DNA from: Lentzea albidocapillata
GTDB taxonomy: Bacteria > Actinomycetota > Actinomycetes > Mycobacteriales > Pseudonocardiaceae
Assembly: GCF_000719115.1 (NCBI RefSeq)
Contig: NZ_JOEA01000026.1
Location: 1 to 64,000, forward strand
Direction of reading: 5' to 3'
Length of the DNA stretch: 64,000 bases
In this document: piece after piece, positions 1 through 7,656 of the stretch
How positions within the stretch are numbered: the stretch's first letter is position 1
How the letters are laid out: every line of letters starts with the position of its first letter
Notes under the pieces: model-generated
What the model was told of the DNA's origin: nothing
Databases searched by the model: none
The model's input: the letters and a program-made list of their open reading frames with translations, nothing else
Program-made: the position numbers and the translations under genes

Positions 1-58
1 CGTGAAGACCGCCAACGCCACCGTGTACCTCATCGACTCGGTCCTGATGCCCGCCTGA
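1..58 (+). CDS. Fasciclin (FAS1) domain protein, C-terminal end only
   Basis: Only the last 18 codons are inside the window, in the frame starting at base 2 and ending with TGA at 56-58. They read VKTANATVYLIDSVLMPA. The NATVYLIDSVLMP stretch matches the conserved last strand of FAS1 (fasciclin/MPT70-type) domains, which are secreted or lipid-anchored adhesion modules. The rest of the gene lies upstream of the window, so signal peptide and length cannot be judged. A strong hairpin follows 25 bp after the stop. Confidence 0.7.
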   Translation, partial: VKTANATVYLIDSVLMPA

Positions 59-82
59 CATCTCCAGGGCAGCAGTACCGCG

Positions 83-122
83 ACTCCGGGAACCGCGCTA
101 TGCGTGCGGTTCCCGGAGTTTT
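83..122 (+). terminator. Rho-independent terminator of the fasciclin gene
   Basis: The 14-base arm ACTCCGGGAACCGC (83-96) pairs with GCGGTTCCCGGAGT (106-119) across a short loop and is followed by TTT. It sits 25 bp after the upstream stop codon. Confidence 0.75.
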
Positions 123-559
123 CACGTCTGCTCATCCAGATGTGGATCCGCTGAACGCGGTCGTTAGTCACTCCATCAGGTGGATCGGGCGGTACGGCCG
201 ATCCGGAACCACCGCGTCGCGCGGATGTAGAGAGCGCGGATCCGCCAGATGCGGTTCAGCCGGCTCGGGACGGCGCCACGCACGTCCCTGTGCGTCCACG
301 ATTGGATCCGGGCGCACAGGGACGCGGCTCCCCCGTCTGATGCAATTCGAAACGTGGCCGTTCCCGCAATGGTGATCACTGTGTGTTGACATGTAGTGCG
401 CGATCTTGTGTCGTAAAGTAGTCAAGAATTGATGTTTGAATTATTTTGTGTCTTTGAGCTGCGACAACAAAATCTCTTCCACTTTCGAGTGAACCAGTGT
501 CCGTGGGGTACCGAATACACGGACGTACAGGTGCTGATTCGTCGAAAGGGGGTGATTGC
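123..559. other. 437-bp intergenic region, upstream of a secreted-protein gene
   Basis: I see no convincing gene here on either strand. The reading frames present lack a start with a ribosome binding site and lack signal or domain features. The last 200 bases are AT-richer than the surroundings, as expected of a promoter region. A TTGACA at 386-391 could be a -35 box, but no good -10 lies at the right distance. Confidence 0.4.
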
Positions 560-1267
560 ATGAAGTCGACATGCTCCACAACACTGCGGCGGGCACTCGG
601 CGTGGCCGGGTTCCTGATCGGATTCGGTCTCCTGTCCGCCGGAGTGGCGAGTGCTGACGAGGGTGACCCACCCGGCCTGCTGGACGGGGTCACCACTCTC
701 GTCGCTCCCGTGACCGAACCGGTGCTGGCGCCGCTGGCGCCGACCGTGGACACCGCCGTGCAGGCCCTGAGTCCGGTGTTGGAGCCACTCCAACCCGTGA
801 CGGCGCCACTGCTTGCTCCTGTGGCGCGCACGGTGCAGGACGTGCCCGTGGTGCCGCGGGTCGTGGAACCGTTGGTGGCACAGCCATCTGATCAGGCTGA
901 CGCTCCGCCGCCGGTCGCCGCGCAGCCCGTGCCGGAAGTACCGCGGGCACCGGCCGCCGCGCCGGAGATCCACACTGCAGCACTGTCCGACCGAGTAGCG
1001 CCGGCCACCACGCCGCGGCAGCAACAGATGTACGCACCTGATGTGGCGCCACCCATCGAGGCGCCCGAGCGGCAGTCGCCTGACGTGCCGTTCGCTCTAC
1101 CCGGCACGACAGGATCGGCGTCGTCGAACGGATCGACGAGCCCGGCCGTGTCGGATCTCCCAGCTGGACCGGGAGTGCGCCCGCACGGTGAGTCGCTCGT
1201 CGTAAGCCGGGACCACCAGGTCCACGGGTCGTGGTGCTACTACTACGGCCGCAATCATCCCAGTTGA
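560..1267 (+). CDS. Secreted Pro/Ala-rich protein of unknown function
   Basis: 235 aa. The start is the ATG at 560, behind a strong ribosome binding site (GAAAGGGGG). The same frame is open upstream but has no comparable start. Residues 1 to about 31 form a classical signal peptide: Arg-Arg, a hydrophobic core, then VASA before DEGD. The mature part is low-complexity, rich in Pro, Val and Ala, with repeated APVxEPVLAPL-type segments at about residues 38-110, and contains no domain I recognise. The C-terminus (HGSWCYYYGRNHPS) is unusual in being aromatic with a single Cys. It is followed 60 bp later by another secreted low-complexity gene in the same direction, so the two may act together at the cell surface. 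Function unknown. Confidence 0.7.
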   Translation: MKSTCSTTLRRALGVAGFLIGFGLLSAGVASADEGDPPGLLDGVTTLVAPVTEPVLAPLAPTVDTAVQALSPVLEPLQPVTAPLLAPVARTVQDVPVVPRVVEPLVAQPSDQADAPPPVAAQPVPEVPRAPAAAPEIHTAALSDRVAPATTPRQQQMYAPDVAPPIEAPERQSPDVPFALPGTTGSASSNGSTSPAVSDLPAGPGVRPHGESLVVSRDHQVHGSWCYYYGRNHPS

Positions 1268-1327
1268 TTAGTCCTGCCAACCAAGCCGACCAGATCACCA
1301 AGCTTGATTGACAGGAAAGGTTCGACA

Positions 1328-2512
1328 ATGCACAACTCTGTGCGACGCGGCCTGCTGGCCGCAGCGTTCTCGGGAGGATTCCTCCTGTTCGGAACGGCGA
1401 TGGCAAGCGCCGACACAGGAGGCAACGGTCTCCTCGGCGGCGTCGGTGACGTCGTGAACTCGGTCGTGAACGGTGGAAACGGCGGGAATTCGGGCAATGG
1501 CGGCGACGCCACCAGCTCGAACAACGCCACGTCCGGCAACTCGGGCAATTCCGGGAACTCCGGCGCCACCGGCGGCAACAGCGCCTACGGCGTGTGCGTG
1601 CTGGCCGAGTGCCACACGAACGTCAGTTCGGGCGACTCGGGTGACACCGGTGCCACGGGTGCGACCGGCGACGCTTCCAACCACAGCAACACCGTGGGCG
1701 GGAACTCCGGTCCCGCCGGCAACGGCGGCGACGCCACCGCGGCAGGTCGTGCGAAGAACGCCGATGCGACCGCGGGCAACGGTGGCAACTCGGGCAACGG
1801 CGGCGACGCCACCAGCTCGAACACCGCGCGGTCGGGCAACTCCGGTAACTCGGGCAACTCGGGTGACACCGGCGGCAACAGCGCTTACGGCGTCTGTGTG
1901 CTGGCTGAGTGCCACACGAACGTCAGTTCGGGCGACTCGGGTGACACCGGTGCCACGGGTGCGACCGGCGATGCTTCCAACCACAGCAACACCGTGGGCG
2001 GGAACTCCGGCCCGGCCGGTGACGGCGGCGACGCGGCGGTCATGAACAAGGTCCAGAAGTGGGGCCACCACGGCAAGTGGAACAACCACGGCAGGTCCGG
2101 TTCGACCGAGGCCACCGCGGGCAACGGCGGTAACTCGGGCGACGGCGGCGACGCCACCAGCTCGAACAAAGCCACGACCGGTAACTCGGGCAACTCCGGG
2201 AACTCGGGCGACACCGGCGGCAACAAGGCAGTGGTGAAGACCGAGAACAAGCACCAGAAGTGGTCCGGCCACCGCGGCGGCGACAACTGCCACGGCTGGA
2301 AGCACCACAACGGCTGGAAGCATGACTGGAAGAACCACGGCACCAAGTCCTGGACCGAGGTCACCTCGGGCGACTCCGGTGACACCGGCGCCACTGGTTC
2401 GACCGGCGACGCGTCCAACCACAGCAAGACGGTCGGTGGCCACTCCGGTCCCGCGGGCGACGGCGGCGACGCCGCGTCCTGGACCCACGGGAAGCACTCC
2501 GTGAAGGCGTGA
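1328..2512 (+). CDS. Secreted Gly/Asn/Ser/Asp-rich repeat protein with His/Trp-rich inserts
   Basis: 394 aa. The ATG at 1328 follows an AGGAAAGG ribosome binding site. A signal peptide spans residues 1-28 (cleavage ASA before DTGG). The mature protein is three imperfect repeats. Each begins with NGGNSGxGGDATSSN, runs through GNSGNSGNSGxTGGN and ends with GDSGDTGATGxTGDASNHS and GGxSGPAGxGGDA. Copies one and two also carry a nearly identical SAYGVCVLAECHTNVSS block with two Cys. In copy three this block is replaced by Lys/His/Trp-rich stretches (for example WKHHNGWKHDWKNHG). The three-residue Gly periodicity suggests a glycine-rich helix bundle or a ladder fold like PGRS domains, which is inference. 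No enzyme motif is visible. A terminator follows directly. Confidence 0.75.
   Translation: MHNSVRRGLLAAAFSGGFLLFGTAMASADTGGNGLLGGVGDVVNSVVNGGNGGNSGNGGDATSSNNATSGNSGNSGNSGATGGNSAYGVCVLAECHTNVSSGDSGDTGATGATGDASNHSNTVGGNSGPAGNGGDATAAGRAKNADATAGNGGNSGNGGDATSSNTARSGNSGNSGNSGDTGGNSAYGVCVLAECHTNVSSGDSGDTGATGATGDASNHSNTVGGNSGPAGDGGDAAVMNKVQKWGHHGKWNNHGRSGSTEATAGNGGNSGDGGDATSSNKATTGNSGNSGNSGDTGGNKAVVKTENKHQKWSGHRGGDNCHGWKHHNGWKHDWKNHGTKSWTEVTSGDSGDTGATGSTGDASNHSKTVGGHSGPAGDGGDAASWTHGKHSVKA
1480..2490 (+). repeat. Three coding tandem repeats of about 300-340 bp
   Basis: The segment GGCGACGCCACCAGCTCGAA recurs at about 1501, 1801 and 2146. GTCAGTTCGGGCGACTCGGG recurs at about 1622 and 1922. Copies one and two are nearly identical over more than 120 bases (about 1585-1715 and 1885-2015), which suggests recent duplication or gene conversion. 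Copy three has diverged and carries a basic/aromatic insert. Confidence 0.85.
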
Positions 2513-2528
2513 CCACCAGGTGATCACA

Positions 2529-2560
2529 GGGCGGGGCCGGCATCTGCCGGTCCCGCCCTT
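2529..2560 (+). terminator. Terminator of the repeat-protein gene
   Basis: GGGCGGGGCCGGCA (2529-2542) pairs with TGCCGGTCCCGCCC (2545-2558), with one G-T pair and a two-base loop. It is followed by TT and sits 16 bp after the stop codon. Confidence 0.75.
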
Positions 2561-2638
2561 CGCTTTCCGGCGATGTGTCTTCCTCGGCCGGTGGGGTAGT
2601 CGAGTACAGGAGAACGCGATACCGGACGAGGAGGAACC

Positions 2639-2872
2639 GTGTCGATCAACGCCGACGCCCAGACGGTGACGGGTACGAAGGACAAGGACTACAACATCAT
2701 CTGGTTCGTGGAAGCCTGCCTGAGCAACGCGCTGCGGCTGGAGACCTACGTCCAGGACGCGGAGAGCGCGGGCGACTCGGACCTGGCGGAGTTCTTCCGC
2801 CGCGCGCAGGGCGAAAGCCGCAAGGGCGCCGAGCAGGGCAAGGAACTGCTCGCACAGCGACTCGGTAAGTAG
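2639..2872 (+). CDS. Small conserved helical protein, function unknown
   Basis: 77 aa. The GTG at 2639 follows a strong GAGGAGG site. The protein is acidic and probably all-helical: an N-terminal tail (residues 1-16), then two predicted amphipathic helices, one with WFVEACLSNALRLETYVQDAE (about 22-42) and one with LAEFFRRAQGESRKGAEQGKEL (about 49-70). The E-x-x-x-A-L-R-L-E-T-Y pattern and the AQxxSRKGAEQ stretch look like half of a four-helix, ferritin-like bundle, so it may work as a dimer. It resembles small conserved proteins of actinobacteria for which I know no function. It is flanked by the terminator of the repeat-protein gene and another unknown gene. Confidence 0.7.
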   Translation: MSINADAQTVTGTKDKDYNIIWFVEACLSNALRLETYVQDAESAGDSDLAEFFRRAQGESRKGAEQGKELLAQRLGK

Positions 2873-3027
2873 CGAACCGGACGATCGCCGCCAGGCCCCG
2901 AACTTCCAGCCGGACGCTCAGGGCCCGGCAGCAGGCCCGTGCCCGGCGCCTTCCTCTCGACCGGCTGTCTGCGACCGGCAGCGCGGCGAGCCAGTTTCGC
3001 CGCCTGGGCCACGGGTATCGCACCGGT

Positions 3028-3525
3028 ATGGCCACATCCTCGTCCCCGGGATCGTCCGAGCACGCCGAGATCGCACTGCGCTGCCACGCGGAGGGGACCG
3101 AGGTCACCCTGCGCGCCAAGACGATGGTGCTGGACTTCAGCGGGGAGTGCCGCCTGGAACGCGGTCCGAGCAGGTTGCGGCTGACCGGGTTGAAGCTGCA
3201 GGCCGAGCTGCCGGACGCGGGTGGGGCGGAAGACGGTGGCACCGTCGTGCTGGAACAGGCGGGCACGGTCACCGCACGCCCGCAGGGTGGTGGCCAGGTG
3301 GCGTACGACCTGACGGTGCCGCTGTCGGCGACGGTCACCCAGCCGGACGGCCGGGTCCGGCTGAACGCCAGTGCGCCCGCGCGGTGGCGGGTAACCACCG
3401 CGGCGTTCCCGCCCCAGGGGGAGTTCGAGCTGGCGGGCGACGCCATCGACTTCGTGCTGCCGGAGAGCCCCGAGTCGACGACTCTCGTCGTTCGGGCACT
3501 CGCCCTGGTGATGGCGGCCGGCTGA
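3028..3525 (+). CDS. Hypothetical beta-rich protein
   Basis: 165 aa, ATG start at 3028. The codon pattern is typical of the neighbourhood, with strong G/C bias at third positions. The sequence alternates hydrophobic and polar residues (VTLRAKTMVLDFSGECRLE, TVVLEQAGTVTARP), suggesting a beta-sandwich. There is no signal peptide, transmembrane segment or catalytic motif. One Cys occurs at about residue 18 and another at about 41. The 155-bp gap before it contains no gene I can support. It ends 7 bp before the convergent desaturase gene. I do not recognise the family. Confidence 0.6.
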   Translation: MATSSSPGSSEHAEIALRCHAEGTEVTLRAKTMVLDFSGECRLERGPSRLRLTGLKLQAELPDAGGAEDGGTVVLEQAGTVTARPQGGGQVAYDLTVPLSATVTQPDGRVRLNASAPARWRVTTAAFPPQGEFELAGDAIDFVLPESPESTTLVVRALALVMAAG

Positions 3526-3531
3526 GCCGGG

Positions 3532-4572
3532 TCACCGCGCCGTGCCGCGCAGAGGTGCCCCCGCGTCGTGCAGGTGGCGCAGCACCTGGGCGTAGGAGCG
3601 GATCATGGTGGTCTTGCTGTACGGGATGCCTCGCCGGGCGCAGAAGTTCTCGACGACGGGCTGTGCGTGGCGCAGGTTGGGGCGGGGCATGTGCGGGTAG
3701 AGGTGGTGCTCGATCTGGTGGTTCAACCCGCCGAGCAGGGCGTCGACCCAGCGGCCCCCGGTGACGTTGCGTGAGGTCAGCACCTGCTTGTGGAGGTGGT
3801 CGAGGCGCTGTCCCTCGGCGATGATCGGCATTCCCTTGTGGTTCGGTGCGAACGAACAACCCAGGTAGACGCCCATCAGACCCTGGTGCACGGCGATGAA
3901 CACGACGGCCTTCAGCGGTGAGAGCACCAGGAACACAGCTACCAGATAGGCGGCCAGCGGCACGAACTGGAGCGCGGCCTCACGCCACGGGTTGCGCAGC
4001 TCCTTGCGGCACAGGGCGACCAGGCCGGAGAGCCGCAGCACGGCGGCCTCGGCCAGCAGCAGCGGGAAGAAGAGGAACGCCTGGTGCTTGGTGATCCAGC
4101 CGTACACGCCGCGTTTGCCGTGTGCCTGCGCGCGGCTGAAGGCGAGGGCGTGGATCTCGATGTCCGGGTCCTGGCCCTCGTGGTTGGGGTTGGCATGGTG
4201 ACGGTTGTGCTTGGCCACCCACCACTGGTAGCTGATGCCGGTGAGGCTGCCGTGCAGGTGCCCGACCACGTCGTTGTTGCGGCGACTGCGGAAGATCTGC
4301 CGGTGTCCCGCGTCGTGCCCGATGAACGCGAGCTGCGTCGACGCCACGGCCATGGCCACGGCGAGGAGCATCTGCCACCAGGAGTCGCCCAGCAAAACGA
4401 ACGTCACGGCGATCGCTCCGAGCACCACGCCGTTGATCGCCATGCGCAGCGCGTAGTAGCCGCGACGGCGGTCCAGCAGGCCTGCTGCCTTGAGCTCCTT
4501 GGTCAGACGGGCGAAGTCGCTGCCCCGAGGACTTTCGGCTGTAGTGGGTGACACGTTTTGGGTCGAGGTCAT
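3532..4572 (-). CDS. Membrane fatty acid desaturase (acyl-lipid / acyl-CoA type)
   Basis: 346 aa. It should insert a double bond into a membrane-associated fatty acyl chain using a di-iron centre and external electrons. All three histidine boxes are present and correctly spaced: HDAGH (86-90), HNRHH (122-126) and QIEHH (286-290). The Q in the third box is typical of front-end or delta-6-like desaturases. Two hydrophobic hairpins, at about 47-85 and 165-235, separate the boxes. There is no fused cytochrome b5 domain, so ferredoxin or a flavoprotein must supply electrons. Length fits the bacterial family. The start ATG at 4572 is the first in frame after the upstream AT-rich leader. The gene is monocistronic and divergent from a MarR gene. 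Confidence 0.9.
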   Translation of the reverse strand: MTSTQNVSPTTAESPRGSDFARLTKELKAAGLLDRRRGYYALRMAINGVVLGAIAVTFVLLGDSWWQMLLAVAMAVASTQLAFIGHDAGHRQIFRSRRNNDVVGHLHGSLTGISYQWWVAKHNRHHANPNHEGQDPDIEIHALAFSRAQAHGKRGVYGWITKHQAFLFFPLLLAEAAVLRLSGLVALCRKELRNPWREAALQFVPLAAYLVAVFLVLSPLKAVVFIAVHQGLMGVYLGCSFAPNHKGMPIIAEGQRLDHLHKQVLTSRNVTGGRWVDALLGGLNHQIEHHLYPHMPRPNLRHAQPVVENFCARRGIPYSKTTMIRSYAQVLRHLHDAGAPLRGTAR

Positions 4573-4826
4573 GTATATCTGCTCCGGTTCTCGGCTTGTC
4601 GGCTTCGGTGTTCAGGCCGGGTTCGTCCGGTCCGGACGTAGAGCGAGGCCACCACGACGAGAGAGCGCCAGTCCAGTGCCGCGCTGACGCGTAGGAGACG
4701 GGTCCCCGCGGTCGGTCATCACGACGGCGGTGCGCGCCTGCACGCCTATGAAGGGATTCCCCGCCGTCAGGTCCACAAACCCGGACCGGCTGTGGCGAGG
4801 TCGTGTCCGCGAGTCCCGTGAATACT
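4573..4826. other. Desaturase leader and promoter region, no gene seen
   Basis: Together with the operator region to its right, this forms the 346-bp gap between the divergent desaturase and MarR genes. I see no supported gene. GAGCAGAT just upstream of the desaturase ATG (reverse strand) is a weak ribosome binding site. Its distance suggests the desaturase promoter lies at about 4620-4700. Confidence 0.35.
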
Positions 4827-4871
4827 TGGCTAGCCACAGGATTGGTGTACGCTAGTTATGTGGCCAGCCAC
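4827..4871 (+). promoter_or_regulatory. Two palindromes and promoter upstream of the MarR gene
   Basis: A perfect palindrome TGGCTAGCCA lies at 4827-4836, and a close relative GTGGCCAGCCAC (arms GTGGC/GCCAC) at 4860-4871. The centres are 34 bp apart, about three helical turns, so two dimers could bind the same face. Between them a plausible promoter has TTGGCT (4826-4831) and TACGCT (4848-4853) with a 16-bp spacer. This layout fits autoregulation by the MarR protein that follows. Confidence 0.55.
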
Positions 4872-4918
4872 GCTTCGGTGGTCACTAACCCCGCCCACGC
4901 GAGCTGAGAGACCGAACC

Positions 4919-5383
4919 ATGCCCACGCCCGAACCCCGCATCCCCACGACGGCCGGCGCAGGGCCGATGAGCTACGCGATCTTCCAACTCGCCCGCGCCC
5001 ACCGCGCCTACGCCGCCACCCTGCTGCGCGACATGGACCTGCATCCCGGACAGGAACTGCTGCTGATGCACCTTTTCGACCGGGACGGCCAGTCCCAGTC
5101 CGAGCTGCTCGAATGCCTAGGCGTGGACCACTCCACCGTCTCCAAGGCGCTACGCCGCATGCAGGACGCCGGCCTGGTCGTCCGCGAGCCTGCCGCACAT
5201 GATCGGCGCGTCGTGGTGGTCCACCTCACCGACAAGGGCCGGGCGATGCGCGAGCCCATCGCGACCCTGTGGCAGGCCTTGGAGGAGACCTCAGCCCGGA
5301 ATCTGTCGGAGCAGCAGACGGAGTCCTTCGTCGAGACCGCGTACGCCATCACGGAGGCGATCAGCAGCCGCGCGCTGCAGTAA
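4919..5383 (+). CDS. MarR-family transcriptional regulator
   Basis: 154 aa. It has the MarR winged helix-turn-helix. Dimerisation helices come first (17-40). QSQSELLECLGVDHSTVSKALRRMQDAGLV (about 57-86) is the recognition region. DRRVVVVHLTDKG (about 94-106) is the wing with the conserved Asp-Arg. An alternative start is the Met at residue 17 (MSYAIF). The downstream NAD(P)-binding reductase follows after 48 bp in the same direction and is the likely co-regulated target, as in redox or xenobiotic-sensing MarR loci. The ligand cannot be read from the sequence. The upstream twin palindromes are candidate operators. Confidence 0.88.
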   Translation: MPTPEPRIPTTAGAGPMSYAIFQLARAHRAYAATLLRDMDLHPGQELLLMHLFDRDGQSQSELLECLGVDHSTVSKALRRMQDAGLVVREPAAHDRRVVVVHLTDKGRAMREPIATLWQALEETSARNLSEQQTESFVETAYAITEAISSRALQ

Positions 5384-5431
5384 GTGTGTCCGCAGCCACC
5401 ACCTACCAGCCTGATCGAGAGTGAGATCCCC

Positions 5432-6352
5432 ATGCCTGCCAGCGACTCAACCATCCTCCCGGTCCTCGTCGTCGGGGCGACCGGTTCCCTGGGGAGCAAG
5501 GTCGTCGACGAACTCCTGGAGCGTGGCAAGAACGTCCGTGCCCTGGTGAGGCCGGCCAGCGACGCCGGCCGGCTCGAAAGCCGGGGCGTGGAGATCGCCC
5601 GTGGCGACATGCTCGACGTCGACTCGCTCGTGGCCGCCATGAACGGCGCCGACGCGGTCATCACCACCGCCGCCGGCTACACCCGCGGTGGCAAGGACGC
5701 CGACGACATCGACACGATCGGCAACGCCAACCTCGCCGAGGCCGCCCACCGGACCGGCATCCGGCGGTTCGTCCTGACCAGCATCCTCACCAGCGACCAG
5801 ACGCCCGATGTCCCGCACTTCTGGCACAAGAAGCTCGCCGAGGACAAGCTCGAACAGCTCGGCGTCCCGTTCGTCGCCCTGCGCCCAGGGGCGTTCCTCG
5901 ACCAGGTCGCGAGCATGGCGGGTGACCCGGTCGACAAGGGCCGCATGGTGTGGATCGGCAAGGCCACCATCCCACTGACCTTCGTCCACACCTCAGATCT
6001 CGCGGCGTACCTGGCAGCCGCGGTCGACGCCGAGGTCGAGGCCGGCGAGCGGATCGACATCGGCTGGGACCGTCCGGTCAGCATGCGAGAGGTGGCCGGC
6101 GTGATGGGCGGCCGGGCCGGAAAGAAGATCAAGGTGTGGGCCGTTCCGTCCGCCGTCGCCCGCGCCGCAGGAGCCGTCGGCGGCCGCTTCATGCCCCTGA
6201 TCAAGGACATGGCCGCGATGTTCCACTGGTTCGAGACCGGACGCTACGTCGCCGACCCCCTCCGCCAGGCGCAGGTGTTCGGCCCCGTCCCCACGGCCGA
6301 GGATGCCCTTGCCCAGTTCGCCGACGAGCTACGCACCGCACAGCGCCGGTGA
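5432..6352 (+). CDS. NAD(P)H-binding reductase (NmrA-like / atypical SDR)
   Basis: 306 aa from the ATG at 5432. The frame is open further upstream, but this start gives the glycine motif its usual place near the N-terminus. The Rossmann motif GATGSLG is at 15-21, and an Arg-rich stretch after strand 2 (RALVRPASDAGRL) suggests NADP preference. Residues 85-110 carry the VLTSILTSD segment in place of the classical YxxxK active site, as in NmrA/YtfG-like quinone reductases or redox sensors. The C-terminal half fits the substrate-binding part of the family. It is probably co-transcribed with the upstream MarR gene, which would make it the enzyme induced by the MarR ligand. Confidence 0.85.
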   Translation: MPASDSTILPVLVVGATGSLGSKVVDELLERGKNVRALVRPASDAGRLESRGVEIARGDMLDVDSLVAAMNGADAVITTAAGYTRGGKDADDIDTIGNANLAEAAHRTGIRRFVLTSILTSDQTPDVPHFWHKKLAEDKLEQLGVPFVALRPGAFLDQVASMAGDPVDKGRMVWIGKATIPLTFVHTSDLAAYLAAAVDAEVEAGERIDIGWDRPVSMREVAGVMGGRAGKKIKVWAVPSAVARAAGAVGGRFMPLIKDMAAMFHWFETGRYVADPLRQAQVFGPVPTAEDALAQFADELRTAQRR

Positions 6353-6714
6353 CAGGGCCGCGTCCCCTCGGATGTCTCGGGGCCGCAGGCCATGATCTAC
6401 AAGTGAACCACGGATGATCTCTACCGTGCTCGGCAGGCGGATGCCGGGCACTGGTCTGTCCACATGCGACCGATCTCCGCGGACACTTCGTGCCGAACTC
6501 GGCGTCGGCATGGATCGCGCGCGAGACCTGGTCACGGCTCTTCGTGCTGAAGTTGCTGCCGTCGTTTCCGCTCGGGCCGGGGCAGCGGCCGAGGTGTCCG
6601 GCCGGGCCACCGTAGCGATCTTGAAGGTGTTGTCCGCGCCGAACTTGCTGATCTGATCGTTGAACGTCTTGATGGACGACGCTGCTGGACTCTGTTTGAC
6701 CGTAGAGTCGAAGT
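6353..6714. other. 362-bp non-coding or decayed stretch
   Basis: No intact gene is supported. On the reverse strand, fragments in two frames keep coding-like composition (one reads TFNDQISKFGADNTFKIA, another GNDGSNFSTKSRDQV, at about 6500-6680), suggesting a decayed gene of unknown identity. It joins directly onto the SRPBCC pseudogene, so the area at 6.4-7.1 kb appears to be degenerating. Confidence 0.35.
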
Positions 6715-7062
6715 GTGACGCGCTTTGAAATCATCACCGCCATCGCGGCACCACCGCAGCGCGTCTTTATCTCTCGCTGGAGATCGAGACGCACACCGCC
6801 TCGATGGCAAGCTCCGGCGAACGGGTGATCGGTGGGGTCAGCTCTGGCCGGATGAAGCTTGGCGACACCGTCACCTGGCAAGCCAGACACTTCGGCCTTC
6901 GCTGGCGGATGACGTCCCTCATCAGCGTCTATGATCCGCCTGGCCACTTCGTCGACGAGCAGGTCGAGGGCCCGTTCAAGCGTAGCGCTCGACCGGTACG
7001 TGCCTCGGCTTGTCCGTATCCGCAACGATCACCTCAAGGCCGCCGTCGAGGTGGACTGCTGA
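6715..7062 (+). pseudogene. SRPBCC / cyclase-like gene broken by a frameshift and an internal deletion
   Basis: Starting at GTG 6715 the reading is TRFEIITAIAAPPQRVF, the usual N-terminus of SRPBCC (START/Bet v1-like) ligand-binding proteins. One base, probably G, is missing after 6768. In the next frame the expected continuation follows: LEIETHTASM..GERVIGG, then SGRMKLGDTVTWQARHFGLRWRMTSLI and HFVDEQVEGPFKR. After about 6983 roughly 40 codons have been lost, and the frame changes again to ALDRYVPRLVRIRNDHLKAAVE, ending with TGA at 7060-7062. That segment is the normal C-terminal helix of the family. No functional protein can be made. Family identity is from memory of conserved segments. Confidence 0.75.
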
Positions 7063-7182
7063 GCGAGGGCAGCGCTCGCGCATTCCCTTGACAGATAGGC
7101 AAAGCAGTCATCTTCACCAGGTCAGGCAACGGGTCCGCGACCTCGTCACAACGATCGGGACGAATACCGAAAGAGGATCGCG

Positions 7183-7656
7183 ATGTCGGGAAGTCCGGCT
7201 GAACCAGCCATCCGGGCCGGTGCCCCCTGGTTCAGCTACGCCACGGCCGCGTGGGCTTTCGCCTTCGCGCTCATCCATGTCTACTGGGCGTTCGGCGGCG
7301 GGCTCGGTCTGCCCGACGGGTTCTCCGTGCCGGACAACACCGCCCTGCTGATCATCGACATCATCGCGGTGCCGCTGTGTGTCGGCGGTGGACTGCTCGG
7401 CCTCGCGCTCGTACGGCCGTGGGGCGCCCGCTTCCCGCGCAGGCTGCTGCTCGCGGCCGCGTGGTCGATGTCCGCGCTGTGCCTGATCCACTCGGTGCCC
7501 ACCGTCATCTCGGCGGGAATCGTGCTGGCACGGGGCACTCGGCACACGCTGTCGTTGCCCGAACAGTTCAGCTACTTCGGCTACGAGCCTTACTGGTTCC
7601 TCGGCGGGCTGCTTGCCGGTCTCGCCGCCTTGGTCTACCAGCGTGCGACGCGCTGA
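7183..7656 (+). CDS. DUF3995 integral membrane protein
   Basis: 157 aa. The ATG at 7183 follows a GAAAGAGGA site. Four hydrophobic segments lie at about 21-40, 50-78, 88-110 and 130-152. The opening pattern, with a Trp/Ala-rich first helix followed by HVYWAFGG, and the late FSYFGYEPYWFLGG stretch, are typical of DUF3995 membrane proteins of actinobacteria, whose role is not known. It lies between two pseudogenes, so it survives in an otherwise decaying stretch. Confidence 0.75.
   Translation: MSGSPAEPAIRAGAPWFSYATAAWAFAFALIHVYWAFGGGLGLPDGFSVPDNTALLIIDIIAVPLCVGGGLLGLALVRPWGARFPRRLLLAAAWSMSALCLIHSVPTVISAGIVLARGTRHTLSLPEQFSYFGYEPYWFLGGLLAGLAALVYQRATR

Noticed and set aside
386..391. TTGACA as promoter of the first secreted-protein gene
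   Set aside because: No acceptable -10 at 16-19 bp spacing, so I do not list it as a promoter.
1480..2490. CRISPR-like repetition
   Set aside because: The repeats keep reading frame, encode a regular peptide pattern and are not separated by unique spacers of constant size.
1328..2512. Chaplin or PE_PGRS identity for the repeat protein
   Set aside because: No chaplin domain signature and no PE domain. The Gly pattern is similar only in general composition.
6422..6700. Reverse-strand frames as an intact gene
   Set aside because: Coding-like fragments occur in two frames, with no start or ribosome binding site and no recognised family. Listed only as a decayed stretch.
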